NCBI GenBank assembly: GCA_947505245.1
Contig: CANNIZ010000003.1
Span: forward strand, 114,024-178,023
Direction of reading: 5' to 3'
DNA from: Pseudomonadota bacterium
Lineage (GTDB): Bacteria; Myxococcota_A; UBA796; GCA-2862545
Length of the DNA stretch: 64,000 bases
Below are positions 17,197 to 25,506 of this stretch, piece after piece (the first letter of the stretch is position 1; each line of letters begins with the position of its first letter). Position numbers and translations under genes: made by a program. The notes beneath the pieces are model-generated. The model saw only the letters and a list, made by a program, of their open reading frames with translations, ran no database searches and had not been told where the DNA came from.

Positions 17197-18251
17197 GACT
17201 CCTCCTTCGGGAGCAGGAGGAATTCGATCACGGTCTGCTGCTTGTCGCCGAGGTAGATCCGATCTTCGCTGGACAGCTCCGTCTCCATCGGCGCAGGACG
17301 CCGCGCGTCGTAGCGCAGATCGACGCGCTCGAGGAAACGGTGAACGAGCGTGGGCTGCTGCGACAAGCCCCGCACCGCGTAGCGGTACCGACCGTCCGTT
17401 ACGAACGACACGTGCAGCTCGGCGACACCGGCCTCAGCGGCGATGTTCATGTCCAGACCACGCGGAAAGTGGCCGACGAAGCGCTCGGCCGGCCCACCAG
17501 CGAGGTGATCGATCGGGACGCGGTGACCGGGGCGCGGCCCGCGCAGCACGCGGAACCAGCCTGCGTAAAGCTCGTCGGGGATGCCCCAAACCAGCAATCC
17601 ATGCAGGAAGCCCCACGTGAACAGGCCGTACGCCGAGGCGAGGTACATGTCCGGGTAGACGAGCCAGACCGCTGGCTCCGTCCCGGGCACGCGCACCCCG
17701 TAGTACGCGAGCGCATGCCAGACCGCGCCGCCGATCGCCGCGGACGCGATGCCGCCGCCCCAATGGTCCCAGCCGATCAGCCACTTCCGCCACAGCGCCA
17801 CGCGCACGAAGAACGGCGCGATGCCGGACGCCGCGCCCGCGAAGCCCCACTGGAGGAACTTGAACCGGAAGCTCGCAAAGCTCGTATCGGTCGCGAGATC
17901 TTCGAGCGCGGCAGGCGTGATGAGGCCCACCACCGCGGTGAGGATCGCGTAGGTGATCAACGTGAACAGGAACGCGAAGAAGCCCGCGGCGAGCGTCGCG
18001 GGCACCGCGTACAGCAGCTCCATGCGCCGGAGCGAGGACTCGGCGGCGAGGCTCGCGGCGGCGATCGCACCGGCCGCAAACGCGAGCAGGAACCCGCCTT
18101 CGGAGCCGTGCGTGAACCAGATCCCGATCAACGGGCGGACCTGCACGGTTCCGAACAACATCAGCCACCACGCGACCAGCGCGGCCGAGCCGGTGAACAG
18201 GGCCACGGCGAGGTGGCGGGTCCATGTGTAGGGCACAAGCACGATGTTCAT
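17193..18251 (-). CDS. Polytopic membrane protein, cytosolic tail perhaps FHA-like
   Basis: 352 residues. The N-terminal ~225 contain about six hydrophobic segments (LAVALFTGSAALVAWWLMLF, GGFLLAFAAGAIAAASLAA, PATLAAGFFAFLFTLITYA and more). The last ~100 are soluble and beta-rich, with an SEDRIYLGDKQQT box that resembles the distal part of an FHA sandwich but lacks the phospho-binding Arg/Ser/His signature. First gene of the operon with the VWA lipoprotein and the kinase, divergent from the FHA membrane protein. Function unknown; a membrane scaffold is the simplest reading. Confidence 0.72.
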   Translation of the reverse strand: MNIVLVPYTWTRHLAVALFTGSAALVAWWLMLFGTVQVRPLIGIWFTHGSEGGFLLAFAAGAIAAASLAAESSLRRMELLYAVPATLAAGFFAFLFTLITYAILTAVVGLITPAALEDLATDTSFASFRFKFLQWGFAGAASGIAPFFVRVALWRKWLIGWDHWGGGIASAAIGGAVWHALAYYGVRVPGTEPAVWLVYPDMYLASAYGLFTWGFLHGLLVWGIPDELYAGWFRVLRGPRPGHRVPIDHLAGGPAERFVGHFPRGLDMNIAAEAGVAELHVSFVTDGRYRYAVRGLSQQPTLVHRFLERVDLRYDARRPAPMETELSSEDRIYLGDKQQTVIEFLLLPKEES

Positions 18252-18361
18252 AAAGGCGGCTTCTCCGAGGGCGGGTGGAGTCTAACAGACAACAGACGCG
18301 GCCCGGAGGAGACGACCCGAACACCTGCTGGTACAGTGCAAGCGGGAGCGACACGCCCAGC

Positions 18362-20047
18362 ATGGCCAAAAAGATCCTGTTCCTGCAACTGTCCGCTGAA
18401 TTTGGCTCGACAAAGTTCGGGCCCTTCCAGGGGGCCGAGGTCCGCCTCGGCAGCGATCCCGGCCGCAACGACATCTCGCTCCCAGAGAATCTCGGCGTAT
18501 CACCGGAGCATGCGCGGCTCGTCAAACAACAGGACGACACGTTCATCGTGGCGCCGGTCGATCGCACGTCCCAGGTGTTCGTGCACCGCAAAGACGGGCG
18601 CGCGGCGAAGCAGATCACCGCGCCGCTCGCGCTGAGCGACGGCGACGGCTTCTCGCTCGTCGCGGCCGAAGGCCCCAAGTTCATCATCGTGCTCGAGCAC
18701 CCGAAGCAGGCTGGAAAGGCCGACGACGGCGGCCCGAAGGCGGGCATTGGCAAGGCCGCAAGCCGCCTCTCGGCGAAGTCGCTGATGGGCGAGGTCAAGC
18801 GCATCGGCTTCGCGAAGGCGATCGCGTCCTCCTCCGGCAACTTCCTGATGAAGGCGTGGACGTTCATCAAGAGCGGCGCCTTCCTGCAGCCCCGCTACAT
18901 CATCCTCGGCATGTTCCTGCTGTCTGGCTACCTGTTCGCCGGCACCATGTCGTGTGGCGCCATCGGGCTCGGCGCCTCGCTCGCGTCCACCCAGGAAGAG
19001 CTCACCAACGTTAAAGATCAATGCAACATCGACGACACCGGTGAGAAGCAGAAGATCACCATCGGCACCGAGGTCGAGAAGCTGCTCGGCAAGGCGGGCG
19101 CCGGCAAGGAACTGCGTTCCCTCCTCGAAAAGGACGACACGTTCTCCAAGGCCTTCAAGCAGCACCTCTCCGCGATCAAGGCGCACGCTGCCGACTACGA
19201 ATGGATCAAGGACAAGAACAACGCGCTCGAGAAGTGGCAGAAGGTGCTCGCGAAGTCGAGCGTGTACGACGCGCCGCTCGTTCGCGTGTTCACGTACATC
19301 GCGGCGGTGCCTGGCGACTGGTCGTCGTACGACAAGTACCGCATCCTCACCAGCGCCACGGAGGATCCTGACCTCACGTGTTACCGCGGCCCGCTGCTCA
19401 TCTCGTGGCGCCAGGCAAAGCGGTTCCAATTCACCAACACCCTGCTCGACATCCCCGTCGACCTCGAGATCGCTTCGCAGGGCTCGCGGGACACGCTCGA
19501 GCCGCTGCTCGAGAATTACTCCGCGCGGATCGGGCCTGAGAACAAGGTCGATCTCGTCGATGGAGACGTGATCGTCGCCGACACCAAGACGCAGATCGAA
19601 GACACCAAGCAGTGTATGTACGTCCAGGGTGACGACGATCGCGACACCGACATCTCCACGCTGCCTGCAAACCTTAAGAAGGTCCTCGGCAAGAGCGCCC
19701 CCGGCGTGCCGGCCTCGGGCCAGGGCAACTACACGCTCAACCGGGCGATCCGCTGGTACGCCGCCGACCTCGAGCGCGGCTATACGGACATGGACAAGTC
19801 CCTGATGGACAGCAAGCTCACGCTCGACTCCCAGATCAAGGGCGCCGCGTCCTTGAGCGGGCCCGGCAAGGAATACCTGACGAACAAGGTCGCCGAGCTG
19901 TACGCGCGTGCGGCGATCATGCCCTGCCTCGGGGTCATGGGGCGGGACGACGCGCCCGACTGGATGAAGAAGGACGCCATGGCCGAGGAGAGCAAGATCC
20001 AGTGCGCGATCTTCCTGTTCCTCATCGACGAAGGCGCCGGCAAGTAA
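18362..20047 (+). CDS. FHA-domain transmembrane protein
   Basis: 561 residues. FHA domain at residues ~20-115 with RLGSDPGRNDISLPE (phosphothreonine loop) and GVSPEHARL (conserved Ser/His). A single membrane helix lies at ~179-205 (YIILGMFLLSGYLFAGTMSCGA), followed by ~350 residues outside the cytoplasm, alpha-rich, with cysteines near CNIDD, CYRGP, CMYVQ and CLGVM that may pair. No enzyme motif was found in the outer part. It is divergent from the VWA/kinase operon across a 110-base gap. It is a natural phospho-reader for the kinases here; the outer domain is not recognised. Confidence 0.85.
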   Translation: MAKKILFLQLSAEFGSTKFGPFQGAEVRLGSDPGRNDISLPENLGVSPEHARLVKQQDDTFIVAPVDRTSQVFVHRKDGRAAKQITAPLALSDGDGFSLVAAEGPKFIIVLEHPKQAGKADDGGPKAGIGKAASRLSAKSLMGEVKRIGFAKAIASSSGNFLMKAWTFIKSGAFLQPRYIILGMFLLSGYLFAGTMSCGAIGLGASLASTQEELTNVKDQCNIDDTGEKQKITIGTEVEKLLGKAGAGKELRSLLEKDDTFSKAFKQHLSAIKAHAADYEWIKDKNNALEKWQKVLAKSSVYDAPLVRVFTYIAAVPGDWSSYDKYRILTSATEDPDLTCYRGPLLISWRQAKRFQFTNTLLDIPVDLEIASQGSRDTLEPLLENYSARIGPENKVDLVDGDVIVADTKTQIEDTKQCMYVQGDDDRDTDISTLPANLKKVLGKSAPGVPASGQGNYTLNRAIRWYAADLERGYTDMDKSLMDSKLTLDSQIKGAASLSGPGKEYLTNKVAELYARAAIMPCLGVMGRDDAPDWMKKDAMAEESKIQCAIFLFLIDEGAGK

Positions 20048-20153
20048 CAAAGTCGGGAACGGCCGACCTTGCGCCGAGGCCCTCCATACGATTACGTGCC
20101 CGGCGCTTCACGTTGCGGCCACCGCTGCGCGAATGGCCTAGGAGTGTGTTCCA

Positions 20154-20936
20154 ATGTCGAAGGCAGCCACCATCGCGAGCCTCGTGCGCATCGCAGCAAA
20201 GACCGAGGCCGAGTTCATCGAGACGGTCGCCCACGTCATGGGAGACGGCGACGCCGCCCGCGCTGCCGAGTTCTTCGATCGCTTGAACATTCCGCGCTCG
20301 GTGGGCCTCGATGAAGGCATGAAGCCCAACGCCGCCGTGAAGAAGATCGCGGTCGACGCGAGCACCGTCACCACCTGGCTCGAAGAGCGGGACGTGCAGG
20401 CCGGCATCCAGAAGTACCTCGATCGCCACGAGCGCAAGATCAAGTGGCACGCGAGCCACCCCTCCGTTGAAGGCGTCCAGAACGTCCTCCTCCTGTTCCG
20501 GTGCGCGATCGCCGTCACGGACATGCGCATGGCGCGCCTCGAGCTCCTGCTCAAGAAGCACGACGAGCTCAACCCCGTCGAGTGGGCCGTCGCGCGCGAG
20601 CTGCTCAACCGCACGTACCTCACGTACCGCAACTACCTGCACGCGCTGTCGAGCGAGTGGGTCGACGCCACCATCGCCACGATCGGCAAGGGCGACGTTG
20701 GCGCCGCGATGGGCGACTTCTACGAGCTCGTCGACAAGGCGGTCCGGTCGTTGGAAGACGCGCGCGAGCGCATCGAAGAGCGCCGCCAGAAGCTCACGGT
20801 CGTCCCCGGCGATCCGTTCCCCCCGGTCAAGCCGCCCAACTACTTCGGCGGCGATCTCCTCGGCAAGGGCCCCTGGAAGCAGTTCTGGGGCGGCGTGCAG
20901 AACCGCGCGCACCACTTCCGTGAGGCCGTCGGCTAG
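20154..20936 (+). CDS. Unknown helical soluble protein
   Basis: 260 residues, almost all predicted helix, no signal peptide or membrane segment. A region around DRHERKIKWHASHPSVEG and a helical core (MARLELLLKKHDELNPVEWA) are the most conserved-looking parts. An AGGAG box 9 bases before ATG 20154 supports the start. It lies downstream of the FHA protein after a 106-base gap in which no convincing promoter or hairpin is seen. Family not recognised; it could be a cytoplasmic adaptor of the FHA/kinase set. Confidence 0.7.
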   Translation: MSKAATIASLVRIAAKTEAEFIETVAHVMGDGDAARAAEFFDRLNIPRSVGLDEGMKPNAAVKKIAVDASTVTTWLEERDVQAGIQKYLDRHERKIKWHASHPSVEGVQNVLLLFRCAIAVTDMRMARLELLLKKHDELNPVEWAVARELLNRTYLTYRNYLHALSSEWVDATIATIGKGDVGAAMGDFYELVDKAVRSLEDARERIEERRQKLTVVPGDPFPPVKPPNYFGGDLLGKGPWKQFWGGVQNRAHHFREAVG

Positions 20937-20974
20937 AGACCGCCGGGCGCGAGGCCGTCGGCGACAAGGCTGCT

Positions 20975-21832
20975 CTACCGCAGCCGGAGGGGGCCCCAGG
21001 CGGGTCGCTCGCCGGCGCGGATCGCGTCGAACGAGTGGCGGCCGATCCCGGCTTCGCCGGTTTCCAGGCAGTGCTCGTACGCGCGCGCCTCGGTCTCCTC
21101 GCGGAGCTCGGCGGGCTCGCCGACAGCGTCCAACACGGCGCCCTTGAACGCGGCCACCGCGGTGGGCGAGCGCCGCGCGACGTCCACGATCATCGCGCGA
21201 GCGCGTGCGAGGCCGGCGTCGACGTCCGTTACGCGCTCCTGCACGAGCCGGATGCGCATCGCCTCGTCCGCCCCGATGCGCACCCCGGTCATGCCGAGGC
21301 GCAGCGTCTCGGGCACGCCGATCGTCGCCCACAGCTCGCTCGTGCCGCCGGCGCCGGGCAGGATGCCGAGCCCCGTCTCGGGGAGGCCGAATTCGGCGCC
21401 GTCACACGCGATGCGCCAATCGGCGGTGAGCAGGAACTCCGTGCCCCAGCCGAGCGCGAGACCGTCGACCACCGCGACATGAAACACCGGCGCCCGACGC
21501 AGGGCGGCCAGCGTGCGGCGCTGCCAGCGCACATGTGCGCGCGTCTGCTCGTCGGACCACCCGCCGCGTTCCGTGACGTTGGCGCCTGCGACGAAGATGG
21601 GCGTGCCCTTTGACGTGCGTCGGCGCGAGTACGAGACGAGCCCGACGACCCCGGCGCCTCCTTCGAGGATGGCCACGAGGCGCTCGAGCTCGGCCACCTG
21701 CTCGCGGCCGATCTCGTTCGCCTTTCCGTGGTCGAACTCGAGGAGGAGCACCTTCCCGTCGGCCTCGGCGGTGACCTTGAGGTGGGTGAAGTTCAACACC
21801 AGCGGCTCGATGGGCGAAACAGGACGCTTCAC
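20975..21832 (-). CDS. Enoyl-CoA hydratase/isomerase family protein
   Basis: 285-residue crotonase-fold enzyme. Visible: FVAGANVTE (oxyanion-hole strand), DGLALGWGTEFLLTADWRIA and ETGLGILPGAGGTSEL (second oxyanion Gly and substrate Glu region). Expected to act on an acyl-CoA, but the exact reaction (hydration, isomerisation, decarboxylation) is not determined. The GTG start overlaps the stop of the repeat-protein gene (GTGA), so this metabolic-looking enzyme is the last gene of the kinase operon, an unusual partner. Confidence 0.88.
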   Translation of the reverse strand: MKRPVSPIEPLVLNFTHLKVTAEADGKVLLLEFDHGKANEIGREQVAELERLVAILEGGAGVVGLVSYSRRRTSKGTPIFVAGANVTERGGWSDEQTRAHVRWQRRTLAALRRAPVFHVAVVDGLALGWGTEFLLTADWRIACDGAEFGLPETGLGILPGAGGTSELWATIGVPETLRLGMTGVRIGADEAMRIRLVQERVTDVDAGLARARAMIVDVARRSPTAVAAFKGAVLDAVGEPAELREETEARAYEHCLETGEAGIGRHSFDAIRAGERPAWGPLRLR

Positions 21833-22989
21833 GTTCCCGCCATTCGCGCTCGCGCAAGCTGCGCGTCGCGTTCCATGCCCATGAGCTCGAAGCGGGCGAG
21901 CGCGCGGGCAAGCTCCGCGCCCTCCGCAGCAAACGCGTACGCTCGCCAGTACCAGGGTTCGTTGCCGACGAGGTCTTCGGTCGCGCGGTGCGCAAGCTCG
22001 TTCCGGGAGGCGCCCTCGGCGATCCGGCGCGCGAGCTCGAAACGTCCGCGACCCGCGCGCCAGCGTAGCCCCGAAGCGTCCGCGAGCGACACCGCGCGCT
22101 CGAGGTCCTGCCGGGCCGACGCGCGATCCGAGGACGCCCGGGCGATGCCGCGCGCGATGCGAAGGTCGGACTCGAGCGACACCATTCCGCGCTGCTCTGC
22201 GGTGGCGATGCCCTCGTCGAGGTCGCCGACGAACACGAACGCGCCGGCGTCGACCGCGGCGCGCACGCGTCCGGCCTCGGCGCGCCAGTCCAACGACTGC
22301 CGCCCGACCTCGCTGAAGTGCGTTCGGGCGGCGTCCCACAGCGACAGCGACTCGACCGTGTCTCCGCGGAGCGCTGCGATCTCGGCCAGCTCGGCCTCCG
22401 CCGCAGCGCGCGCGGGGAGCGCCTCGGGGAGGTCTTCGACCATGGCGGACACGGAGCCAAAACACGCCGCGGCGTCGTCCAGCCGGCCCTCGAGGCGCGC
22501 GATCTGACCGTTCCGAAACGCCGACGACATCTGCAGCGCCGGCTCGGTGCCTGCAAGAGCGCCGAGCGAATGCGCCACCTTCGCAGCTGCGTCGCGCCGA
22601 CCGAGCCCGAGCAGCGCCTCGAAGCGCGTGTCCAGCACCAGGGCCCGCAGCGCGCCCGACGCGACGAGGTCTTCGGCGCCCTCGAGCATGGCGATGGCGC
22701 GCGCCGTCTCGCCGAGATCGCCGAGCACGCCCGCGAGCTTCACCCGAACCAGCGCGGCCTGTGGCCCCTCCGGCGTCTCCTGCAGGCAGTGGTTCAGCGC
22801 CTCGGACGCGTGCCGGGGCCGATCATCGCGCCGCCAGCAGTCGCCAGCGGCCTCCCACGCCTGGCGCGCCGCTGCGCGATCTCCGGCCACACCGGCCGAC
22901 GCGCCGACCCTCGCAAACTCAACCGCAGCCGCACCCCACTCGTGGGCCTGCGCATGCGCGCGCGCGGCCGCAAGGGGATCGGCGGTCAT
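21829..22989 (-). CDS. TPR-like helical repeat protein
   Basis: 386 residues built from Ala/Arg-rich helical hairpins with TPR-like spacing (AWEAAGDCWRRDDRPRHASEA, GDLGETARAIAMLEGAEDL, EGRLDDAAACFGSVSAMVE). No membrane segment. ATG 22989 shares its A with the kinase stop (TGATG), so the longer start at 23010 inside the kinase gene is unnecessary. Probably a protein-interaction scaffold translated together with the kinase, possibly a substrate or adaptor. Confidence 0.8.
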   Translation of the reverse strand: MTADPLAAARAHAQAHEWGAAAVEFARVGASAGVAGDRAAARQAWEAAGDCWRRDDRPRHASEALNHCLQETPEGPQAALVRVKLAGVLGDLGETARAIAMLEGAEDLVASGALRALVLDTRFEALLGLGRRDAAAKVAHSLGALAGTEPALQMSSAFRNGQIARLEGRLDDAAACFGSVSAMVEDLPEALPARAAAEAELAEIAALRGDTVESLSLWDAARTHFSEVGRQSLDWRAEAGRVRAAVDAGAFVFVGDLDEGIATAEQRGMVSLESDLRIARGIARASSDRASARQDLERAVSLADASGLRWRAGRGRFELARRIAEGASRNELAHRATEDLVGNEPWYWRAYAFAAEGAELARALARFELMGMERDAQLARARMAGT

Positions 22990-24692
22990 CAGGTGCAGGC
23001 CCCGGTCCACTCACCAGCGGCCGCGTCGAACGTGAATTCACACTTCTTGCCGCCGACGACCTCGAACGTCTTGCCGCGCAGCGTGTCCTTTCCCTTCGGG
23101 GTGACGTTCGCGCGGTACTTGCCCTCGGCGAGGTCGCCGAGCGCGAAGTCGGCCTTGCCGTCCCACTCCGCCTTGAACCCGACGCCACCGGTGACCTTCA
23201 CCTCAGCGCCGTCAGGGAAGCTCGCTTTGAGCGTGGTGGCGCTGCGAACCACGGTGGTGCGCGCGTCCGTGCCGGTGACCTTGCCACCTTCGATGCCCAC
23301 GTGAGCGGGGGGTGCCGGCTCGGTGACACCCGGGGCCACCACCTCGGTCGGAGCGGGCACGTCAGGCGTGGGGCCCGACTGACCGCTGTACATGAACGCC
23401 GCCGCGCCGCCGCCGAGGACCACGACGAGCAGACCTCCACCGCCGAGCAGCAGGAGCAGGAGCACGATGACGATGGCGATCAGCTTGCCTTTTCCACCGC
23501 TCGGGGCGGGCTCGTCACCGGCCTCTGCAGCGTCGCCGCCCGACGTCGCTTGAGGCTTTGGGCGGGCGCCGGACGTGTCTCGCTTGGTGACCGGGGGCAC
23601 ATTCCCTGCGGCGCGCTGCGGCGGCGGCGGCTGGGACATTGGACCGGAGGTGCCGGGCTCGTTGAGTCCGCCCCCTTCCATCGCCGGAATACCCGCGACG
23701 GTCGCGAACGCGCCGGACACGTCTTCGTCTACCGTGCGCCCCGCGAGGGGATCTCCGGTCTGAAGCTCGGGCTCGGCCTGCTTGGCCTCCGCCACCGTGC
23801 TCCGACAGAACTTGCGGAGGCTGGTGTCCTTCGCGTTCTGCGCGAGGATCTCGAAGCGGTCGACCAGCGAGGCGGCGGTGGGGCGCTGCGTGGGCTCGTA
23901 CGCGAGCATCTCGGTGAGCGTCTTGCGGACGTCTTCCTGCCACTCCGGATCGCCCTTGAGCTGGACGGACGCGACGCGGTCCTGGACCTTCGCGTTGAAC
24001 TTGTTCGGGCGCGGCGGGATGCGGCCGAAGCTCTCGAACGTGAGCAGCTCGTAGAGCGTGACACCCAACGAGAACACGTCCGCCGCCGGCGTGTCTTCTT
24101 CGCCGAGCATGCGCTCAGGCGCCATGTAGCCTTGCGAGCCGAACGCCAGCGCCTGCGTCTTGGCTTCGCGCTCGGCGAAGTTCGCGCGCGCGGTGCCGAA
24201 GTCGAGCAGCTTCACGGCGCCGGGCACGGTGAGGAAGATGTTCGAGGGCTTGATGTCGCGGTGGATGACCTTCAGCGGCGGCATGCCGGCGTTGGGCGTG
24301 CCGTTGTACGCGGCGTCAAGCGCGGAGGCGACGCCGAGCATGGTTTCGAACAGGGCTGCGCGCGGAAACTCGGTGCCCTTCTCGCGCAGGAACGCGTTGA
24401 CGCACTTGAGGTCCACGCCCTCGAGGTACTCCATCACGATCGCGCACTTCCCGTCGATGGAAGTGAGGTCTTCCACCTTGACGATGTGCTGGTGCCGAAT
24501 GAGCCCCAACAGACGGGCCTCATCGCGGGTTCGCTTGACCACCTCGTCATGGCTGGACCACTTCGCGTGCAACAGCTTCACGGCGACGATGCGCTGGAAG
24601 CCGTCCGCGCTGATCTGCTCAGCGAGGTACACCTTGCCGAAGCCACCTTCGGCAATCTCTTTCATAAACCTGAACTTTCGGCGAGCGCTCAT
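22989..24692 (-). CDS. Transmembrane Ser/Thr protein kinase
   Basis: 567 residues. An intact kinase domain (residues ~8-285): EGGFGKVY, VAVKL (Lys39), VIHRDIKPSN (Asp146), LLDFGTAR, MAPERM. A low-complexity linker (~290-400) leads to a very hydrophobic helix at ~405-430 and a short outer domain ending CEFTFDAAAGEWTGAC. That end parallels the kinase at 13414-15732, so the two kinases probably share an extracytoplasmic ligand fold. It heads the coupled group kinase-TPR-crotonase; the 88-base gap upstream separates it from the periplasmic-protein gene. Confidence 0.92.
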   Translation of the reverse strand: MSARRKFRFMKEIAEGGFGKVYLAEQISADGFQRIVAVKLLHAKWSSHDEVVKRTRDEARLLGLIRHQHIVKVEDLTSIDGKCAIVMEYLEGVDLKCVNAFLREKGTEFPRAALFETMLGVASALDAAYNGTPNAGMPPLKVIHRDIKPSNIFLTVPGAVKLLDFGTARANFAEREAKTQALAFGSQGYMAPERMLGEEDTPAADVFSLGVTLYELLTFESFGRIPPRPNKFNAKVQDRVASVQLKGDPEWQEDVRKTLTEMLAYEPTQRPTAASLVDRFEILAQNAKDTSLRKFCRSTVAEAKQAEPELQTGDPLAGRTVDEDVSGAFATVAGIPAMEGGGLNEPGTSGPMSQPPPPQRAAGNVPPVTKRDTSGARPKPQATSGGDAAEAGDEPAPSGGKGKLIAIVIVLLLLLLGGGGLLVVVLGGGAAAFMYSGQSGPTPDVPAPTEVVAPGVTEPAPPAHVGIEGGKVTGTDARTTVVRSATTLKASFPDGAEVKVTGGVGFKAEWDGKADFALGDLAEGKYRANVTPKGKDTLRGKTFEVVGGKKCEFTFDAAAGEWTGACT

Positions 24693-24780
24693 GCGCGGGG
24701 CTGCCCCTCGAATCGTGCGACCATAACACAGGTGTCCTCGACGGGGGCGTTGGGCCCGTCATTGGGGATGATTGCGACTG

Positions 24781-25506
24781 TTAGCGGCGACAAATGCCGC
24801 CCTCTTCGTTCGCGAGCTCGGCGAATACGTGCATCGTCGCCATGTAGTTCACCATCCGGTCGTTGATTCCCTTGCCCTTGTAGGTGTCCTGCAGGCCGCC
24901 GAGCGTCCAGGCGCTCGAGAGCGTGCCCTTACCCCACGGGAATTCCTGGGTGATGACCTTCTCTTCTTCGGCGAGCAGGATCGCCGCGATTCCCATGAAC
25001 GTCGCGTCCATGTGGTACGTGGCCTCATCGGCGAATTCGAGCTTCTGGTAGACATCATTGACGCGCCCCGCGGCGTACCAGTCCTGACCTTCGAGCTCCG
25101 AGATCTCCATGGGCTCGAGCACCCGGCGAACATCACCGTCTGGAATGACGAGGACGCTCATCGCGGCGTAGCGCGTAGGCGGGCTGGCGCTCTGGCAGAA
25201 CGCAGCAGCGAGCAGGTCCTCCTGGTTGTTCAGCACGCTGCGAAACGCCTCGCCGCGCTCCTTCTTCATCTTCTTGGCAGCGGCCACCGCGCGATCTGCG
25301 AGGTCGGCGGGCATGCCGAACCGCTCGAAATTGCCACGGCGATCGTCCGCGACGAAGTAGATGTCGTCGAGGTTCCGGTCCTTGATGACGACGGACGCGT
25401 TCGTGCTCTTCTGGGGCGGAAGGACCTTCTCAGCCGCCGCCAGCACCCCGTTCGACACGAGGGCGATGATCAGCGCTGCAGCAACAAACCAGGGGCGTGG
25501 CGACAT
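24781..25506 (-). CDS. Exported protein, unknown, coupled to transglycosylase-like gene
   Basis: 241 residues with an N-terminal hydrophobic export signal (FVAAALIIALVSNGVLAAAE) and no lipobox. The mature part is helical and contains MDATFMGIAAILLAEEEKV and a C-terminal Cys. ATG overlaps the upstream stop (TAATG), which fixes the start and couples it to the FHA-like/transglycosylase protein; both should meet in the periplasm. Family not recognised; a lid, inhibitor or partner of the transglycosylase domain is possible. Confidence 0.75.
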   Translation of the reverse strand: MSPRPWFVAAALIIALVSNGVLAAAEKVLPPQKSTNASVVIKDRNLDDIYFVADDRRGNFERFGMPADLADRAVAAAKKMKKERGEAFRSVLNNQEDLLAAAFCQSASPPTRYAAMSVLVIPDGDVRRVLEPMEISELEGQDWYAAGRVNDVYQKLEFADEATYHMDATFMGIAAILLAEEEKVITQEFPWGKGTLSSAWTLGGLQDTYKGKGINDRMVNYMATMHVFAELANEEGGICRR

